Source: an uncultured Phycisphaerales bacterium
GTDB lineage: Bacteria; Planctomycetota; Phycisphaerae; Phycisphaerales; UBA1924
Assembly (NCBI GenBank): GCA_937871915.1
Contig: CALMPG010000074.1
Span: 1 to 44,892, forward strand
Length of the DNA stretch: 44,892 nucleotides
Direction of reading: 5' to 3'
Under the pieces are notes generated by a model. That model did no database searches, had not been told where the DNA came from, and saw only the letters and a list, made by a program, of their open reading frames with translations. Shown here piece by piece: positions 15,214 to 23,756 of this stretch. The position numbers and the translations under genes were made by a program. Numbering within the stretch: position 1 is the first letter of the stretch; every line of letters starts with the position of its first letter.

Positions 15214-15888
15214 ATGTCAGGCATTCTCAGAGCGCTGTTCGGCCCGCGTGTTCCGCAGGCCGAGTTCGAGGCCAACCGGTCGAGGTATCTGCTGCCGACG
15301 CTCCTGCTCTCCGCGGCCCGCGTGCTGCTGCTGCTGTCGCTGTTCCTCCCGTACTGGCACATGTCGCTCGAGGCGCCGCAGTATCCCGACGGCCTGAGTG
15401 TGACGGCGTATGTCAACAACCTGACCGGCGACGTAAAGGAGATCAACGCCCTGAACCACTACATCGGGATGCGGCCCCTCGAGGACGCGGCGAGGTTCGA
15501 GCGGGCCGCGTCGGTCTGGATGGCCATCGCGATGGCGCTGCTCATGGAGGGGGCCGCGTTCATCCACAGCCGATGGGCCGTGCTGCTCGCCCTCCCGGCC
15601 GTGCTCTTCCCCATCGGGTTCCTGGTCGATCTGTGGTACTGGCTGACGACCTTCGGCCAGAACCTCGATCCGCGCGCCCCGCTCTCGTCCTCCGTCAAGC
15701 CGTTCATCCCTCCGGTGCTGGGCGAGGGCGAGGTCGGGCAGTTCTACACCGTGGCCAGCGCGGGGCCGGGGTGGTGGCTGGCGGTGGGGTGCTCGGTGCT
15801 GGTGGTGGTGGGCATGTTCTTCCATCGGCGGGCGTACAAGCCGCTCCACGACCGGGCCAACGCCATCGCCGGCACGGAGGGTGCATGA
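15214..15888 (+). CDS. nosB: NosB-type membrane protein of clade II nos clusters
   Basis: A 224-residue membrane protein directly downstream of nosZ. About four hydrophobic segments are visible (near residues 27-47, 95-115, 120-145, 185-207). Between them lies a soluble loop with LSVTAYVNNLTGDVKEINALNHYIGM, a pattern I associate with NosB, the membrane protein found only in clade II nos clusters; its role is unsettled. AAGGAGG lies 8 bases before ATG 15214. Its stop overlaps the nosD start (ATGA). The NosB name rests on position, topology and that motif. Confidence 0.8.
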   Translation: MSGILRALFGPRVPQAEFEANRSRYLLPTLLLSAARVLLLLSLFLPYWHMSLEAPQYPDGLSVTAYVNNLTGDVKEINALNHYIGMRPLEDAARFERAASVWMAIAMALLMEGAAFIHSRWAVLLALPAVLFPIGFLVDLWYWLTTFGQNLDPRAPLSSSVKPFIPPVLGEGEVGQFYTVASAGPGWWLAVGCSVLVVVGMFFHRRAYKPLHDRANAIAGTEGA

Positions 15889-17315
15889 ACCCCTCGAGGT
15901 TCATCATGGGCCTGCTGGGCGCGCTCGTGCTCCCGTGCGGGGCCCCGGCGCAGCCGCCGGGCGCGGGGGGGGTGTCGCCGCTGGCGTCCCGGATCGCCGC
16001 GGCCGCGCCGGGCGACACCATCGAGGTCGGCCCGGGGACCTATCCGGGCCGCCTGGTGATCGACAAGGCCGTGCGGCTGGTGGCCAGGCCTGGGCCCGAT
16101 CGGCCGATGCTCGATGCGCAGGGGTACGGCGACGCGGTGGAGATCAGGGCGGAGAACGTCGAGCTTCGGGGCTTCATCATCGAGCGGACCGGATCGGAAC
16201 TCGACGGAGAGAACGTCGGCGTGCGCGTGCTGGCCAACGGGGCGGTGATCCAGGACAACGAGCTGAGGGACGTTCTCTTCGGCGTGGACTGCAAGGCCGC
16301 GCTGCGGTGTGTCATCCGCAACAACGTGATCGGGGCGAAGGACCTGGACATCGCGCGGCGCGGGGACGCGATCCGGCTCTGGCGATCCGACGGGACGCTC
16401 ATCGAGGGGAACACGATCCGCGACGGGCGGGACTCGATCCTGTGGTACTCGAAGGGCGTGATCGTCCGGAACAACCTGGCGGAGCGGTGCCGGTACGGGT
16501 TCCACCTGATGTACTCCAACGACGTGACGATCGAGGGGAACACGCTGCGGGCCAACTCGGTGGGGATCTACTTCATGTACTCCACCGGGGTGACCGTGCG
16601 GAACAACATCATCGACCGCAACCGCGGGCCGAGCGGGTACGGCATCGGGCTCAAGGACACCGACGCGTTCGTGATCGAGAACAACATCCTGTCGGGCAAC
16701 CGGGTGGGGATGTATCTGGACAACTCCCCGGTGGTGCGGACGAATCGGGTGCTCATCGCCCGCAACACGATCGCGGTCAACGACGTGGGGATGCAGTTCC
16801 TCCCGTCGGTGAAGGGGAACACGCTCACCGGGAACACGATGCTCGACAACTTCGAGCAGATCTCCGTCCTCGGGCGCGGCGACCTGTCCGACAACGAGTT
16901 CGACCTCGACGGGGCGGGCAACTTCTGGGGCGACTACGCGGGGTACGACGCGGACCACGACGGCGTGGGCGACACCGAGTACGAATCGCAGACGCTGTTC
17001 GAGAACCTGATGGACCGGGAGCCGAAGCTCAGGCTGCTCATGTTCAGCCCGGTGCAGCAGGCCATCGAGTTCGTCGGGCGGGCGTTGCCCGCGATCCGGC
17101 CCGAGCCGAAGTTCAGCGATCTGTATCCGCTGATGCGACCGGCGGGCGCGACGCTGGTCGCCCCCGCTCGCGCGGGCGGCGGGAACATCTGGATCGCCGC
17201 GGCGGCGCTGCTCGGTGTTCCCTCGATGATCGTCGGGTTTGCGTTCGCGGACCGGCTGCTGGCGCGTCCGGCAGCGCGCCGGAACTGTCCGGCCATGGGA
17301 GGAGCCACGGCATGA
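15885..17315 (+). CDS. nosD: Copper-site maturation protein NosD
   Basis: Periplasmic right-handed beta-helix protein of 476 residues that works with NosF and NosY to deliver material for the CuZ site of NosZ. A signal peptide (about 1-23, ending APAQ) is followed by GDTIEVGPGTYPGRLVIDK and many parallel-helix turns of the type VIQDNEL, LIEGNTIRDG, TIEGNTLRANSVGIYFM. The segment GAGNFWGDYAGYD near the end of the helix is typical of NosD. There is a hydrophobic C-terminal anchor (about 440-462). The start overlaps the nosB stop and its own stop overlaps the nosF start, both as ATGA. Confidence 0.95.
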   Translation: MNPSRFIMGLLGALVLPCGAPAQPPGAGGVSPLASRIAAAAPGDTIEVGPGTYPGRLVIDKAVRLVARPGPDRPMLDAQGYGDAVEIRAENVELRGFIIERTGSELDGENVGVRVLANGAVIQDNELRDVLFGVDCKAALRCVIRNNVIGAKDLDIARRGDAIRLWRSDGTLIEGNTIRDGRDSILWYSKGVIVRNNLAERCRYGFHLMYSNDVTIEGNTLRANSVGIYFMYSTGVTVRNNIIDRNRGPSGYGIGLKDTDAFVIENNILSGNRVGMYLDNSPVVRTNRVLIARNTIAVNDVGMQFLPSVKGNTLTGNTMLDNFEQISVLGRGDLSDNEFDLDGAGNFWGDYAGYDADHDGVGDTEYESQTLFENLMDREPKLRLLMFSPVQQAIEFVGRALPAIRPEPKFSDLYPLMRPAGATLVAPARAGGGNIWIAAAALLGVPSMIVGFAFADRLLARPAARRNCPAMGGATA

Positions 17316-18220
17316 TCGCCATCGAACGGGTGACCAAGCGTTTCGGGCGGGCCACGGCCGTGGACGACGTGTCGTTCTCGCTGGCCGAGGGGGACTCGGT
17401 GGCGCTGTGGGGGGCCAACGGCGCGGGCAAGAGCACGATCATCCGCTGCGTGCTGGGGCTGCTGCGGTATCGAGGGGCGATCCGCGTGAACGGGATGGAC
17501 GCGGCCCGCGATGGCAAGGCCGTCCGCCGGCTCATCGGCTATGTGCCGCAGGAGCTGGGGTTCTACGACGACCTGAGCGTGGGGGAGGCGATTCGGTTCT
17601 TCGCCAGGCTCAAGGGGCTGGCGACCCCGCGGACGGGCGGGGTGCTCTCGGGCGTCGGGCTGGAGGGGCAGGAGCGGAAGCGGATCCGCGACCTGAGCGG
17701 GGGCATGAAGCAGCGGCTGGCGCTGGCCATCGCGCTGCTGGGCGACCCGCCCGTGCTGATCCTCGACGAGGTGACCGCGAGCCTCGACGCGTGCGGGCGG
17801 GAGGAGTTCGTGGGCCTGCTCTCGCGGCTGGCGGATGCGCGGGGCGCGGCGGGGACGGCGCGGACGATGCTCTTCGCGTCGCACCGGCTCGAGGAGATCC
17901 AGAGCCTGGCCAAACGCGTCCTGACGCTGAGGGCGGGCAGGATCGTCGCGGACGAGGCGGCCGGAGAGTTCGTGCGGGGCCACGCCGGCGGGCGGATCAT
18001 GCGGATCAGGCTCGAGGCGCCCGAGTGCGCCGCGGCGATCGACGTGCTGCGTGAGAGCGGCTTCGCGGCGAGGCTCAACGGCGTGGGTGTGCTCGTGCCG
18101 ATCGCCGAGTCGCGCAAGGCCGAGCCGCTGCGGATCCTCACCGACGCGAGCATCCATGTGTCGGACTTCGACCTCATGCACGAGCCCGGCCCCGAGCCGC
18201 ACAAGGAGGCCACGCCATGA
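17312..18220 (+). CDS. nosF: Nos ABC transporter ATP-binding protein NosF
   Basis: Cytoplasmic ATPase of the NosDFY maturation transporter, 302 residues. Walker A GANGAGKST is at residues 34-42. The Q-loop region IGYVPQELGFYDDLSV, signature LSGGMKQR, Walker B VLILDEVTASLD and switch histidine FASHRLEE are all present. The D-E-V-T wording differs slightly from the usual D-E-P-T. The C-terminal 70 residues form the extra domain often seen in this subgroup. It overlaps nosD and nosY by four bases on each side, so the block is translationally coupled. Confidence 0.95.
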   Translation: MIAIERVTKRFGRATAVDDVSFSLAEGDSVALWGANGAGKSTIIRCVLGLLRYRGAIRVNGMDAARDGKAVRRLIGYVPQELGFYDDLSVGEAIRFFARLKGLATPRTGGVLSGVGLEGQERKRIRDLSGGMKQRLALAIALLGDPPVLILDEVTASLDACGREEFVGLLSRLADARGAAGTARTMLFASHRLEEIQSLAKRVLTLRAGRIVADEAAGEFVRGHAGGRIMRIRLEAPECAAAIDVLRESGFAARLNGVGVLVPIAESRKAEPLRILTDASIHVSDFDLMHEPGPEPHKEATP

Positions 18221-19104
18221 TCGCCGCGCCGCTCGAGAGGGTCGTCCGTGTCTTCGCCCGGCCCGCGCCGTGGTGGTCGAACATCTCCGCGGTGGCGGCG
18301 CGGGAGCTGCGCGACGCGGTGCGGGCGAGGTGGTTCCTGCTCTACACCCTCGCCTTCGCGGGTCTGGGGCTGGGGATCTCGTACATCTCCGCCGCGGGGA
18401 GCGGGGCGGCCGGGCTGTCGGGATATGGGCGGACGACGGCGGGGCTGATCAATCTGGTGCTGCTGGTGGTACCGCTCATGGCGCTGACGGCGGGCGCGGG
18501 GAGCATCGCCCCGGACCGGGAGCGCGGGATGCTCTCGTACCTGCTGGCCCAGTCGGTGTCGCGGTGGGAGGTGCTGCTGGGCAAGTATCTGGGCCTGTCG
18601 CTGGCCCTGCTGGCGTGCATCTGCCTGGGGCTGGGTGTGTGCGCGGGGGTTCTGGCCCTGACAGGGGCCGGCACGAGCACGGATGCGAGAAGCCTGCTCT
18701 GGCTGGGCGGGCTGGCCTTCGGGCTGGCGCTGGGGATGCTCTCGATCGGCATGCTCGTGTCCGTGCTGGCCCACAAGGGGAGCGTGGCGACGGGCACGGC
18801 GGTGTTCCTGTGGCTGCTGATGGTCTTCGCGTCCGACCTGGGCGTGATGGCCGGGGTGCTCGCGCTGCGGATGCGGATCGAGACGCTGCTGGCCGTCGGC
18901 CTGGCGAACCCGTTGCAGGTCTTCAAGATGTGGTCGCTCCACGCGATCGACGCGTCGCTGGACGTGCTCGGGTCGGTGGGGCTGTACGCCGCGGACACAT
19001 ACCCGCACGGGTTGGCGTGGATGTTCGCGGCGTCGCTGGCGGCGTGGGCCGTGGTGCCGCTGGTGGTGGCGGGCCTGGTGTTTTCAAGGAGGTCGGGCGT
19101 ATGA
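18217..19104 (+). CDS. nosY: Nos ABC transporter permease NosY
   Basis: Membrane permease of 295 residues that pairs with NosF and NosD. Six hydrophobic segments can be seen (about 42-62, 75-95, 125-150, 160-185, 190-215, 265-290). The ABC-2-type motif GSIAPDRERGMLSYLLAQSV with KYLGL follows the second segment. The N-terminal cytoplasmic stretch ISAVAARELRDAVRARWF is typical of NosY. ATGA overlaps link it to nosF upstream and nosL downstream. Confidence 0.94.
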   Translation: MIAAPLERVVRVFARPAPWWSNISAVAARELRDAVRARWFLLYTLAFAGLGLGISYISAAGSGAAGLSGYGRTTAGLINLVLLVVPLMALTAGAGSIAPDRERGMLSYLLAQSVSRWEVLLGKYLGLSLALLACICLGLGVCAGVLALTGAGTSTDARSLLWLGGLAFGLALGMLSIGMLVSVLAHKGSVATGTAVFLWLLMVFASDLGVMAGVLALRMRIETLLAVGLANPLQVFKMWSLHAIDASLDVLGSVGLYAADTYPHGLAWMFAASLAAWAVVPLVVAGLVFSRRSGV

Positions 19105-19586
19105 GACTGCGAGCGATCATCGTTCTGGGCGCGGCGTGCTGCGCCCTGGGGCTGGGCGGGTGCGGGGGCGAGGAGCTCTCGGGCCCTCCGGACATCCGGC
19201 TTGGGCGAGACGAGTGCGTGCACTGCGGCATGTCGATCGTCGAGGACCGCTTCTCGTGCGCCATGCTCGTGCTCGAGCAGGGGCGTCCGGAGCATGCGCT
19301 CTTCGACGATATCGGGGACATGCTCGACCACGAGCGGGCGCATCCCGAGCTCGTGGTGGAGAAGCGTTTCGTGCACGACTTCAACACGCGGGCGTGGCAC
19401 GAGGCCCAGGGGTGCACGTTCACCTACGCCGAGTCGGTGCACACGCCGATGGGGTCGGGGCTGGCCGCGTTCGCGGACGAGGCGTCGGCCAGGGCGCAGG
19501 CGGAGAAGGCGGGCGGGCGCGTGCTCACGTACGAGCAGCTCGTCGCGTTCAGGATCGCCTGGAGGATCGAGCGGTACGGCAAGTAG
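19101..19586 (+). CDS. nosL: Copper-binding lipoprotein NosL
   Basis: Outer-surface copper chaperone for NosZ, 161 residues. The signal peptide ends in the lipobox LGGC, placing the lipidated cysteine at C21. The NosL copper site ECVHCGM supplies C39, C42 and M44, and MLVLEQGRPEHALFDDIGDML follows as in the family. AAGGAGG lies inside the end of nosY, with the start in an ATGA overlap. It is followed after 15 bases by an Rrf2 gene on the same strand. Confidence 0.94.
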   Translation: MRLRAIIVLGAACCALGLGGCGGEELSGPPDIRLGRDECVHCGMSIVEDRFSCAMLVLEQGRPEHALFDDIGDMLDHERAHPELVVEKRFVHDFNTRAWHEAQGCTFTYAESVHTPMGSGLAAFADEASARAQAEKAGGRVLTYEQLVAFRIAWRIERYGK

Positions 19587-19601
19587 GGGCGAGAAACCGG
19601 C

Positions 19602-20024
19602 ATGTTCTCTCAAACCGCCGAGTACGCGCTTCGGGCGATGATCTGCCTTGCCACCCTGGAGCGGGAGGGCGCGGCCGCGGCGTCGAGCGAACGCATCTCG
19701 CACCTGACGGGGATCCCGTCGGGCTACCTGAGCAAGATCATGCGGTCGCTGGTGGTGGGGGGACTCGTCGGGTCGCAGCGCGGGCCGCACGGCGGCTTCT
19801 CCCTGGCGCGCCCAGCGCGGGCGATCACGCTCCTCGACGTGGTGCGGGCGGTGAGCGCGGACCATGGTGTCGAGAGCGCGCCGGGCGACAACGGGGTGGG
19901 GCCCGAGTCGCCGCTGGGCCAGCGGTTGCGGCAGCTCACCCTGGCGCTGCAGGAGAGCCTTCGGGCCGCGACCATCGAGCAGGTGCTCGGGGAGGTGCGT
20001 CAGCGCGGCGGCGACGCGGCGTGA
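19602..20024 (+). CDS. Rrf2-family regulator without Fe-S cysteines, end of the nos operon
   Basis: A 140-residue winged-helix protein. The DNA-binding part parallels the regulator at 10433: AEYALRAMICLATL, IPSGYLSKIMRSLVVGGLV and the wing QRGPHGGFSLARP. The only cysteine is C15 in the first helix. The region that normally holds the cluster ligands is replaced by SADHGVESAPGDNGVGPESP, so it should not bind a cluster in the usual way. It starts 15 bases after nosL and is probably co-transcribed with the nos genes, suggesting feedback control of nos or of the wider N-oxide set. The ribosome site is weak. Confidence 0.9.
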   Translation: MFSQTAEYALRAMICLATLEREGAAAASSERISHLTGIPSGYLSKIMRSLVVGGLVGSQRGPHGGFSLARPARAITLLDVVRAVSADHGVESAPGDNGVGPESPLGQRLRQLTLALQESLRAATIEQVLGEVRQRGGDAA

Positions 20025-20067
20025 GCGAGGCCGGAGCGGACGCCACGGGCCCCACGATCGGGAGGCA

Positions 20068-20925
20068 TCATCGCCGGCGGGAAAAGAGCGGGGCGTTCCC
20101 GGCGTGCCCGATGGCGGCCAAGAGCGTGCGCCGGACGTGCGCGGGCAAGGCGCCTCCGTCGGCCAGGCCGGCGCAGGCGTTCTGGGCCAGGTCGAGTTCG
20201 GCGAAGACGGCGCGGCAGCGATCGCACACCACCTTCTGGCCGATCGGAAAACCGCGGCCCTTGTCCATGGCGTCGAGCTTGGCCTTGAGCAGGTCGAGGC
20301 AGACCCGCTTCTCGTACGTCGGGGCCCTGGCGGGGGTGTGTCGGAGGCGCGGGCGATCGAGGATCGCCTTGCGGAGCAGGAGCCGGGCCCGGTGGACACG
20401 GGTCTTCACGGTCGCGGGTCGGATGTGCAGGGCCTGGGCGACGTCGTCGATGCTCAGTTCGAGCATCTCCTTGAGCACCAGCGGCACGCGGAAGTTCTCG
20501 GGAAGGGAGAGGATCGCCTCGTGCACGGCGCTGGCGGACTCGCGGGCGATGGCCGCCGCGACCGGTCCTCCGGACGCACCGTTGGCCCCGGTCCCGAGCG
20601 AGAGGTTGGTGGTCTCGGTCCAGGGCATGAGCTGCGAGACGGCGGGCATGCGTTTGTCGATGCCGCCGCGCCGGCGGGTGCGGGCCTTGCAGGAGCGGGC
20701 GGCGATGGCGTAGAGCCAGGTGCCGGGGTCGGCGGCGCCCTTGAAGGTGTGCCATTTGCGGTGGGCCTGGAGGAAGACCTCCTGCACCATGTCCTCGGCG
20801 TCGTCGGCGTTGCCGCACAGGCGCACGGCGAGGCCGTAGAGGCGCGGGCCGTGGAGCGCCACGAGGCGGGGAATGGCCACCGAGGCGGGGGTGCCGGCGG
20901 CGGGTGTTCGGGCGGTGGTGGGCAC
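20068..20925 (-). CDS. ECF-like RNA polymerase sigma factor with cysteine-containing C-terminal extension
   Basis: A 285-residue sigma-70 family protein. Region 2 includes LVALHGPRLYGLAVRLCGNADDAEDMVQEVF and HTFKGAADPGTWLYAIA (about 21-77). Region 4 is SLPENFRVPLVLKEMLELSIDDVAQALHIRPATVKTRVHRAR (about 140-181). A further 100 residues follow, with C209, C234, C237 and C251 (CDRC motif), resembling a small zinc-binding or anti-sigma-like domain. Upstream in-frame sequence is antisense to xylulokinase, so the GTG at 20923-20925 is my choice of start; this is the least certain part. It converges on the second Rrf2 gene. The target promoters are unknown. Confidence 0.82.
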   Translation of the reverse strand: MPTTARTPAAGTPASVAIPRLVALHGPRLYGLAVRLCGNADDAEDMVQEVFLQAHRKWHTFKGAADPGTWLYAIAARSCKARTRRRGGIDKRMPAVSQLMPWTETTNLSLGTGANGASGGPVAAAIARESASAVHEAILSLPENFRVPLVLKEMLELSIDDVAQALHIRPATVKTRVHRARLLLRKAILDRPRLRHTPARAPTYEKRVCLDLLKAKLDAMDKGRGFPIGQKVVCDRCRAVFAELDLAQNACAGLADGGALPAHVRRTLLAAIGHAGNAPLFSRRR

Positions 20926-21018
20926 GGGCGAGAATAGTCCGCGGCGGCGAGAGATGCACGCCCGCGGGCGTGCGCGGCTATTCTGGCGGCGGCGCGACGG
21001 CGTGCCGGAGAAGCGTCG

Positions 21019-22578
21019 ATGCTGCTGGGTGTGGACATCGGAACCTCGGCCGCGAAGGTCACCGTGATCGACCAGACGGGTCGGACGGTGTCCGGGGCGT
21101 CGGTGTCGTACGAGGTCGATCGGCCGCGGGACGGGTGGGCCGAGCAGCCGGTGCGTCGGTGGTGGGGCGCGGCGGCGGAGGGCATACGGTCGGCGCTTGG
21201 GCGTGGGGCCATCGCGCCGGAGCGGGTGCTGGGCGTGGGCCTGAGCGGGCAGATGCACGGGTCGGTGTTTCTGGATCGGCGGGCGATCGAGGGGGCCCGC
21301 GATGGGGAGATCGACGCCATCCGGCCCGCGCTGCTCTGGAACGACCAGCGGACCGGGACGCAGTGCGAGGAGATCGAGCGACTCGCGGGGGGCGCGCCCG
21401 CGCTGGTGGCGGTGGTGGGGAATCGGGCCCTGACGGGGTTTACGCTCCCGAAACTGCTGTGGCTGCGCGAGCACGAGCCGGAGGCGTATGCACGGGTGAG
21501 GGCGATGGTGCAGCCGAAGGACTTCATCCGGCTGCAACTCACCGGCAAGCCGGGCACCGACGTCGGCGACGCTTCGGGCGTGCTGCTGCTGGACATCGAG
21601 CGGCGGGAGTGGAGCGGGGAGATGTGCAGGCGGGTGGACATCGATCCGGCGATTCTGCCGACCTTGCAGGAGTCGGCGGTTGTGGTGGGGGGCGTGACGG
21701 AGTGGGCCGCGTCGAGGACCGGGTTGCGGGCCGGGACGCCGGTGGTGGCGGGAACGGGGGACAACGCGGCGGGGGCGATCGGGGGGGGGGTGGGGGGGGC
21801 GGGGCTGGTGCTGGCGACGCTGGGGACGAGCGGGGTGATGTACGCGCACAGCGAGCACCCGCGCCGGGATACGGCAAACCGAGCGACTCCCGGGCGGACG
21901 CAGACGATGTGCGCGGCCGATGGATCGGGTGCGCAGGCGGGGCATTGGTGCGTGACGGGGTGCATACTGTCGGCGGCGGGGAGCCTGCGATGGGCGAGGG
22001 ATGTGATCGCGCCCGGGGTGGCGTTCGAGACGCTGGAAGCGGAGGCCGCGGCGGTGTCGCCGGGGTGCGATGGGCTGGTGTTTCTGCCGTACCTGAGCGG
22101 GGAGCGGTGCCCGCATCCGGACCCGCTGGCTCGTGGGGGGTGGGTGGGGTTGCGGGCCCAGCACACGCGCGGGCATCTGATCCGAGCGGTGATGGAGGGT
22201 GTGACGTTCGGGATGGCGCAGATGCTGGATCTGGTGCGGTCGCTCCCGGTGGGCGTGGAGCGGGTGCGGCTGGGCGGGGGCGGGAACAGGTCGGAACTCT
22301 GGCGGCGGATGCAGGCGGATGTGTACGGGCTGCCGTGCGCGGTGCTCAACAGCGACGAGGGGCCGGCGTTCGGCGTGGCACTGCTGGCGGGTGTGGGGAT
22401 AGGCGTGTGGCCGACGGTGGCGGGGGCGTGTAGCTCGACGATCCGGGAGGTGAGAACGTACGAGCCCGACGCGGTCGCGGGCGGTCGCTATCGTGAGGCC
22501 CGGGCGGTGTACGAGCGGCTGTATGCCGATCTGACGCCGGCGATGCACGCGCTCTCGGGTTCTGGGGCGACGGTCTGA
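21019..22578 (+). CDS. xylB: Xylulokinase
   Basis: A 519-residue FGGY-family kinase that phosphorylates D-xylulose. The first ATP-binding motif LLGVDIGTSAAK is at the N-terminus. VGLSGQMHGSVFLD and PALLWNDQRT match the xylulokinase substrate region, and VAGTGDNAAGAIGGG near residues 245-260 contains the catalytic aspartate of the family. The C-terminal ATPase half shows LFLPYLSGERCPHPDP-like sequence and RLGGGGNRSELWRRMQAD. A xylose-isomerase-like gene follows 20 bases downstream on the same strand, supporting a xylAB-type unit in D-xylose use. The promoter was not identified. Confidence 0.92.
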   Translation: MLLGVDIGTSAAKVTVIDQTGRTVSGASVSYEVDRPRDGWAEQPVRRWWGAAAEGIRSALGRGAIAPERVLGVGLSGQMHGSVFLDRRAIEGARDGEIDAIRPALLWNDQRTGTQCEEIERLAGGAPALVAVVGNRALTGFTLPKLLWLREHEPEAYARVRAMVQPKDFIRLQLTGKPGTDVGDASGVLLLDIERREWSGEMCRRVDIDPAILPTLQESAVVVGGVTEWAASRTGLRAGTPVVAGTGDNAAGAIGGGVGGAGLVLATLGTSGVMYAHSEHPRRDTANRATPGRTQTMCAADGSGAQAGHWCVTGCILSAAGSLRWARDVIAPGVAFETLEAEAAAVSPGCDGLVFLPYLSGERCPHPDPLARGGWVGLRAQHTRGHLIRAVMEGVTFGMAQMLDLVRSLPVGVERVRLGGGGNRSELWRRMQADVYGLPCAVLNSDEGPAFGVALLAGVGIGVWPTVAGACSSTIREVRTYEPDAVAGGRYREARAVYERLYADLTPAMHALSGSGATV

Positions 22579-22598
22579 ATCCCTATGCGAGGCTTCCC

Positions 22599-23747
22599 AT
22601 GCCGCTTCTCGATCTTCGCCCGCAGGCCGTCCGTCGAAACCTCGGCGCGCAGATCGAGCACATGCGCTCGTTCCGGCTGGACCCGAGGTTCTCGGCGGGG
22701 ATCTGGTACTTCTCGCCGTTTGCCAGCCGGTTCCACGATCGGTACGGGGAGCCGGTGGAGCTGGAGCGTCGGCTGGAGATCGCGGCGGGCCTGAAGGACC
22801 ATGGGCTCTCGGCGCTGGAGGCGCACTATCCCAACGAGATCAACGAGGAGAATCTCGAGGTCTGGACGGCGTTCGCCAGGCAGACGGGGATCCGCGTTCT
22901 GACCGTGATCCCGCTGCTGTTCTGGGACAGGCAGTTCGAGTTCGGCTCGCTCTCGAGCCCGATCGGGGCGGCCCGGCGCGAGGCGATCGAGCGGACCAAG
23001 CGGTCGCTGGAGATGAACAAGCGACTGGGGTGCGAGTTCGCGGTGGTGTGGCCGGGGATCGACGGGTTCGAGAATCCGTTCGGGCACGACATGGCGGCGA
23101 TGCGGGACCGCTTCGTGGACGGGCTGGCCGAGGCGATGGACGCGGTGCCCGGGGTGAGGATCGCGTTCGAGCCCAAGCCCTACGAGCCGCGCGGCCGGAT
23201 CATCTTCGGCACCACGCCCGAGGGCGTGCTGCTGGGGCGGTTGGTTGAGGCGAGGCTCAGGAATCCGGTGAATACCAAGTTGCTCGCCGAGGGGCACGCG
23301 CTGGTGGCGATGAACCCGGAGGTCGGGCACGCGCTCATGGGGTTCGAGGATCTGGCGTATGCACTGAGCTGGCCGCTCTCGGAGGGGCGGCTGGCGCACA
23401 CGCACTGGAACAGCCAGCCGCTGGGGAACTACGACCAGGACCTGAACGTGGGCGTGGTCTCGCCCGAGCAGATGGAGGCGGGGTTGTACGCCATGCGGAT
23501 GCACGGGTATCGCGGATACTTCGGGATCGACATCCATCCCGAGCGGATGCCGGTGGAGACGGCGATCAGGATCTCGATCGATGCGCTCCGGGCGGCCAAC
23601 GACCGGATCGACGCGATGGACCACGCTTCGATCCTGACGGCGCTGGCGCGCCCGGAAGAGTCTCGCGGGTGGGTGGAGGCCCACCTGGTGCGCATGCGGG
23701 CGCCCGCGGCGACGCGGCTTGCGCCGCTCAAGCCGTTCGCGGGTTGA
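22599..23747 (+). CDS. Xylose-isomerase-like sugar isomerase (TIM barrel)
   Basis: A 382-residue cytoplasmic TIM-barrel enzyme. The metal-binding segment IAFEPKPYEPR lies near residues 188-198, followed by NPEVGHALMG, LAHTHWNSQPLGNYDQDLNVG and YFGIDIHPERM, which supply further ligands of the xylose isomerase fold. The usual catalytic FHDRD wording is replaced by LEAHYPNEINEEN, so this belongs to a divergent branch and the aldose could differ. The xylulokinase 20 bases upstream makes D-xylose to D-xylulose the most likely reaction. It converges on the NagB/PIG-L gene with only 9 bases between stops. Confidence 0.78.
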   Translation: MPLLDLRPQAVRRNLGAQIEHMRSFRLDPRFSAGIWYFSPFASRFHDRYGEPVELERRLEIAAGLKDHGLSALEAHYPNEINEENLEVWTAFARQTGIRVLTVIPLLFWDRQFEFGSLSSPIGAARREAIERTKRSLEMNKRLGCEFAVVWPGIDGFENPFGHDMAAMRDRFVDGLAEAMDAVPGVRIAFEPKPYEPRGRIIFGTTPEGVLLGRLVEARLRNPVNTKLLAEGHALVAMNPEVGHALMGFEDLAYALSWPLSEGRLAHTHWNSQPLGNYDQDLNVGVVSPEQMEAGLYAMRMHGYRGYFGIDIHPERMPVETAIRISIDALRAANDRIDAMDHASILTALARPEESRGWVEAHLVRMRAPAATRLAPLKPFAG

Positions 23748-23756
23748 TCCGATCGA

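Noticed and set aside
12675..15446. Minus-strand frame of over 900 codons across nosZ
   Set aside because: nosZ on the plus strand has all copper ligands; the opposite frame is open only because of high GC.
20926..22548. N-terminal extension of the sigma factor reading frame
   Set aside because: It is antisense to xylulokinase and Pro/Arg/His-rich; the sigma domain begins only near 20870.
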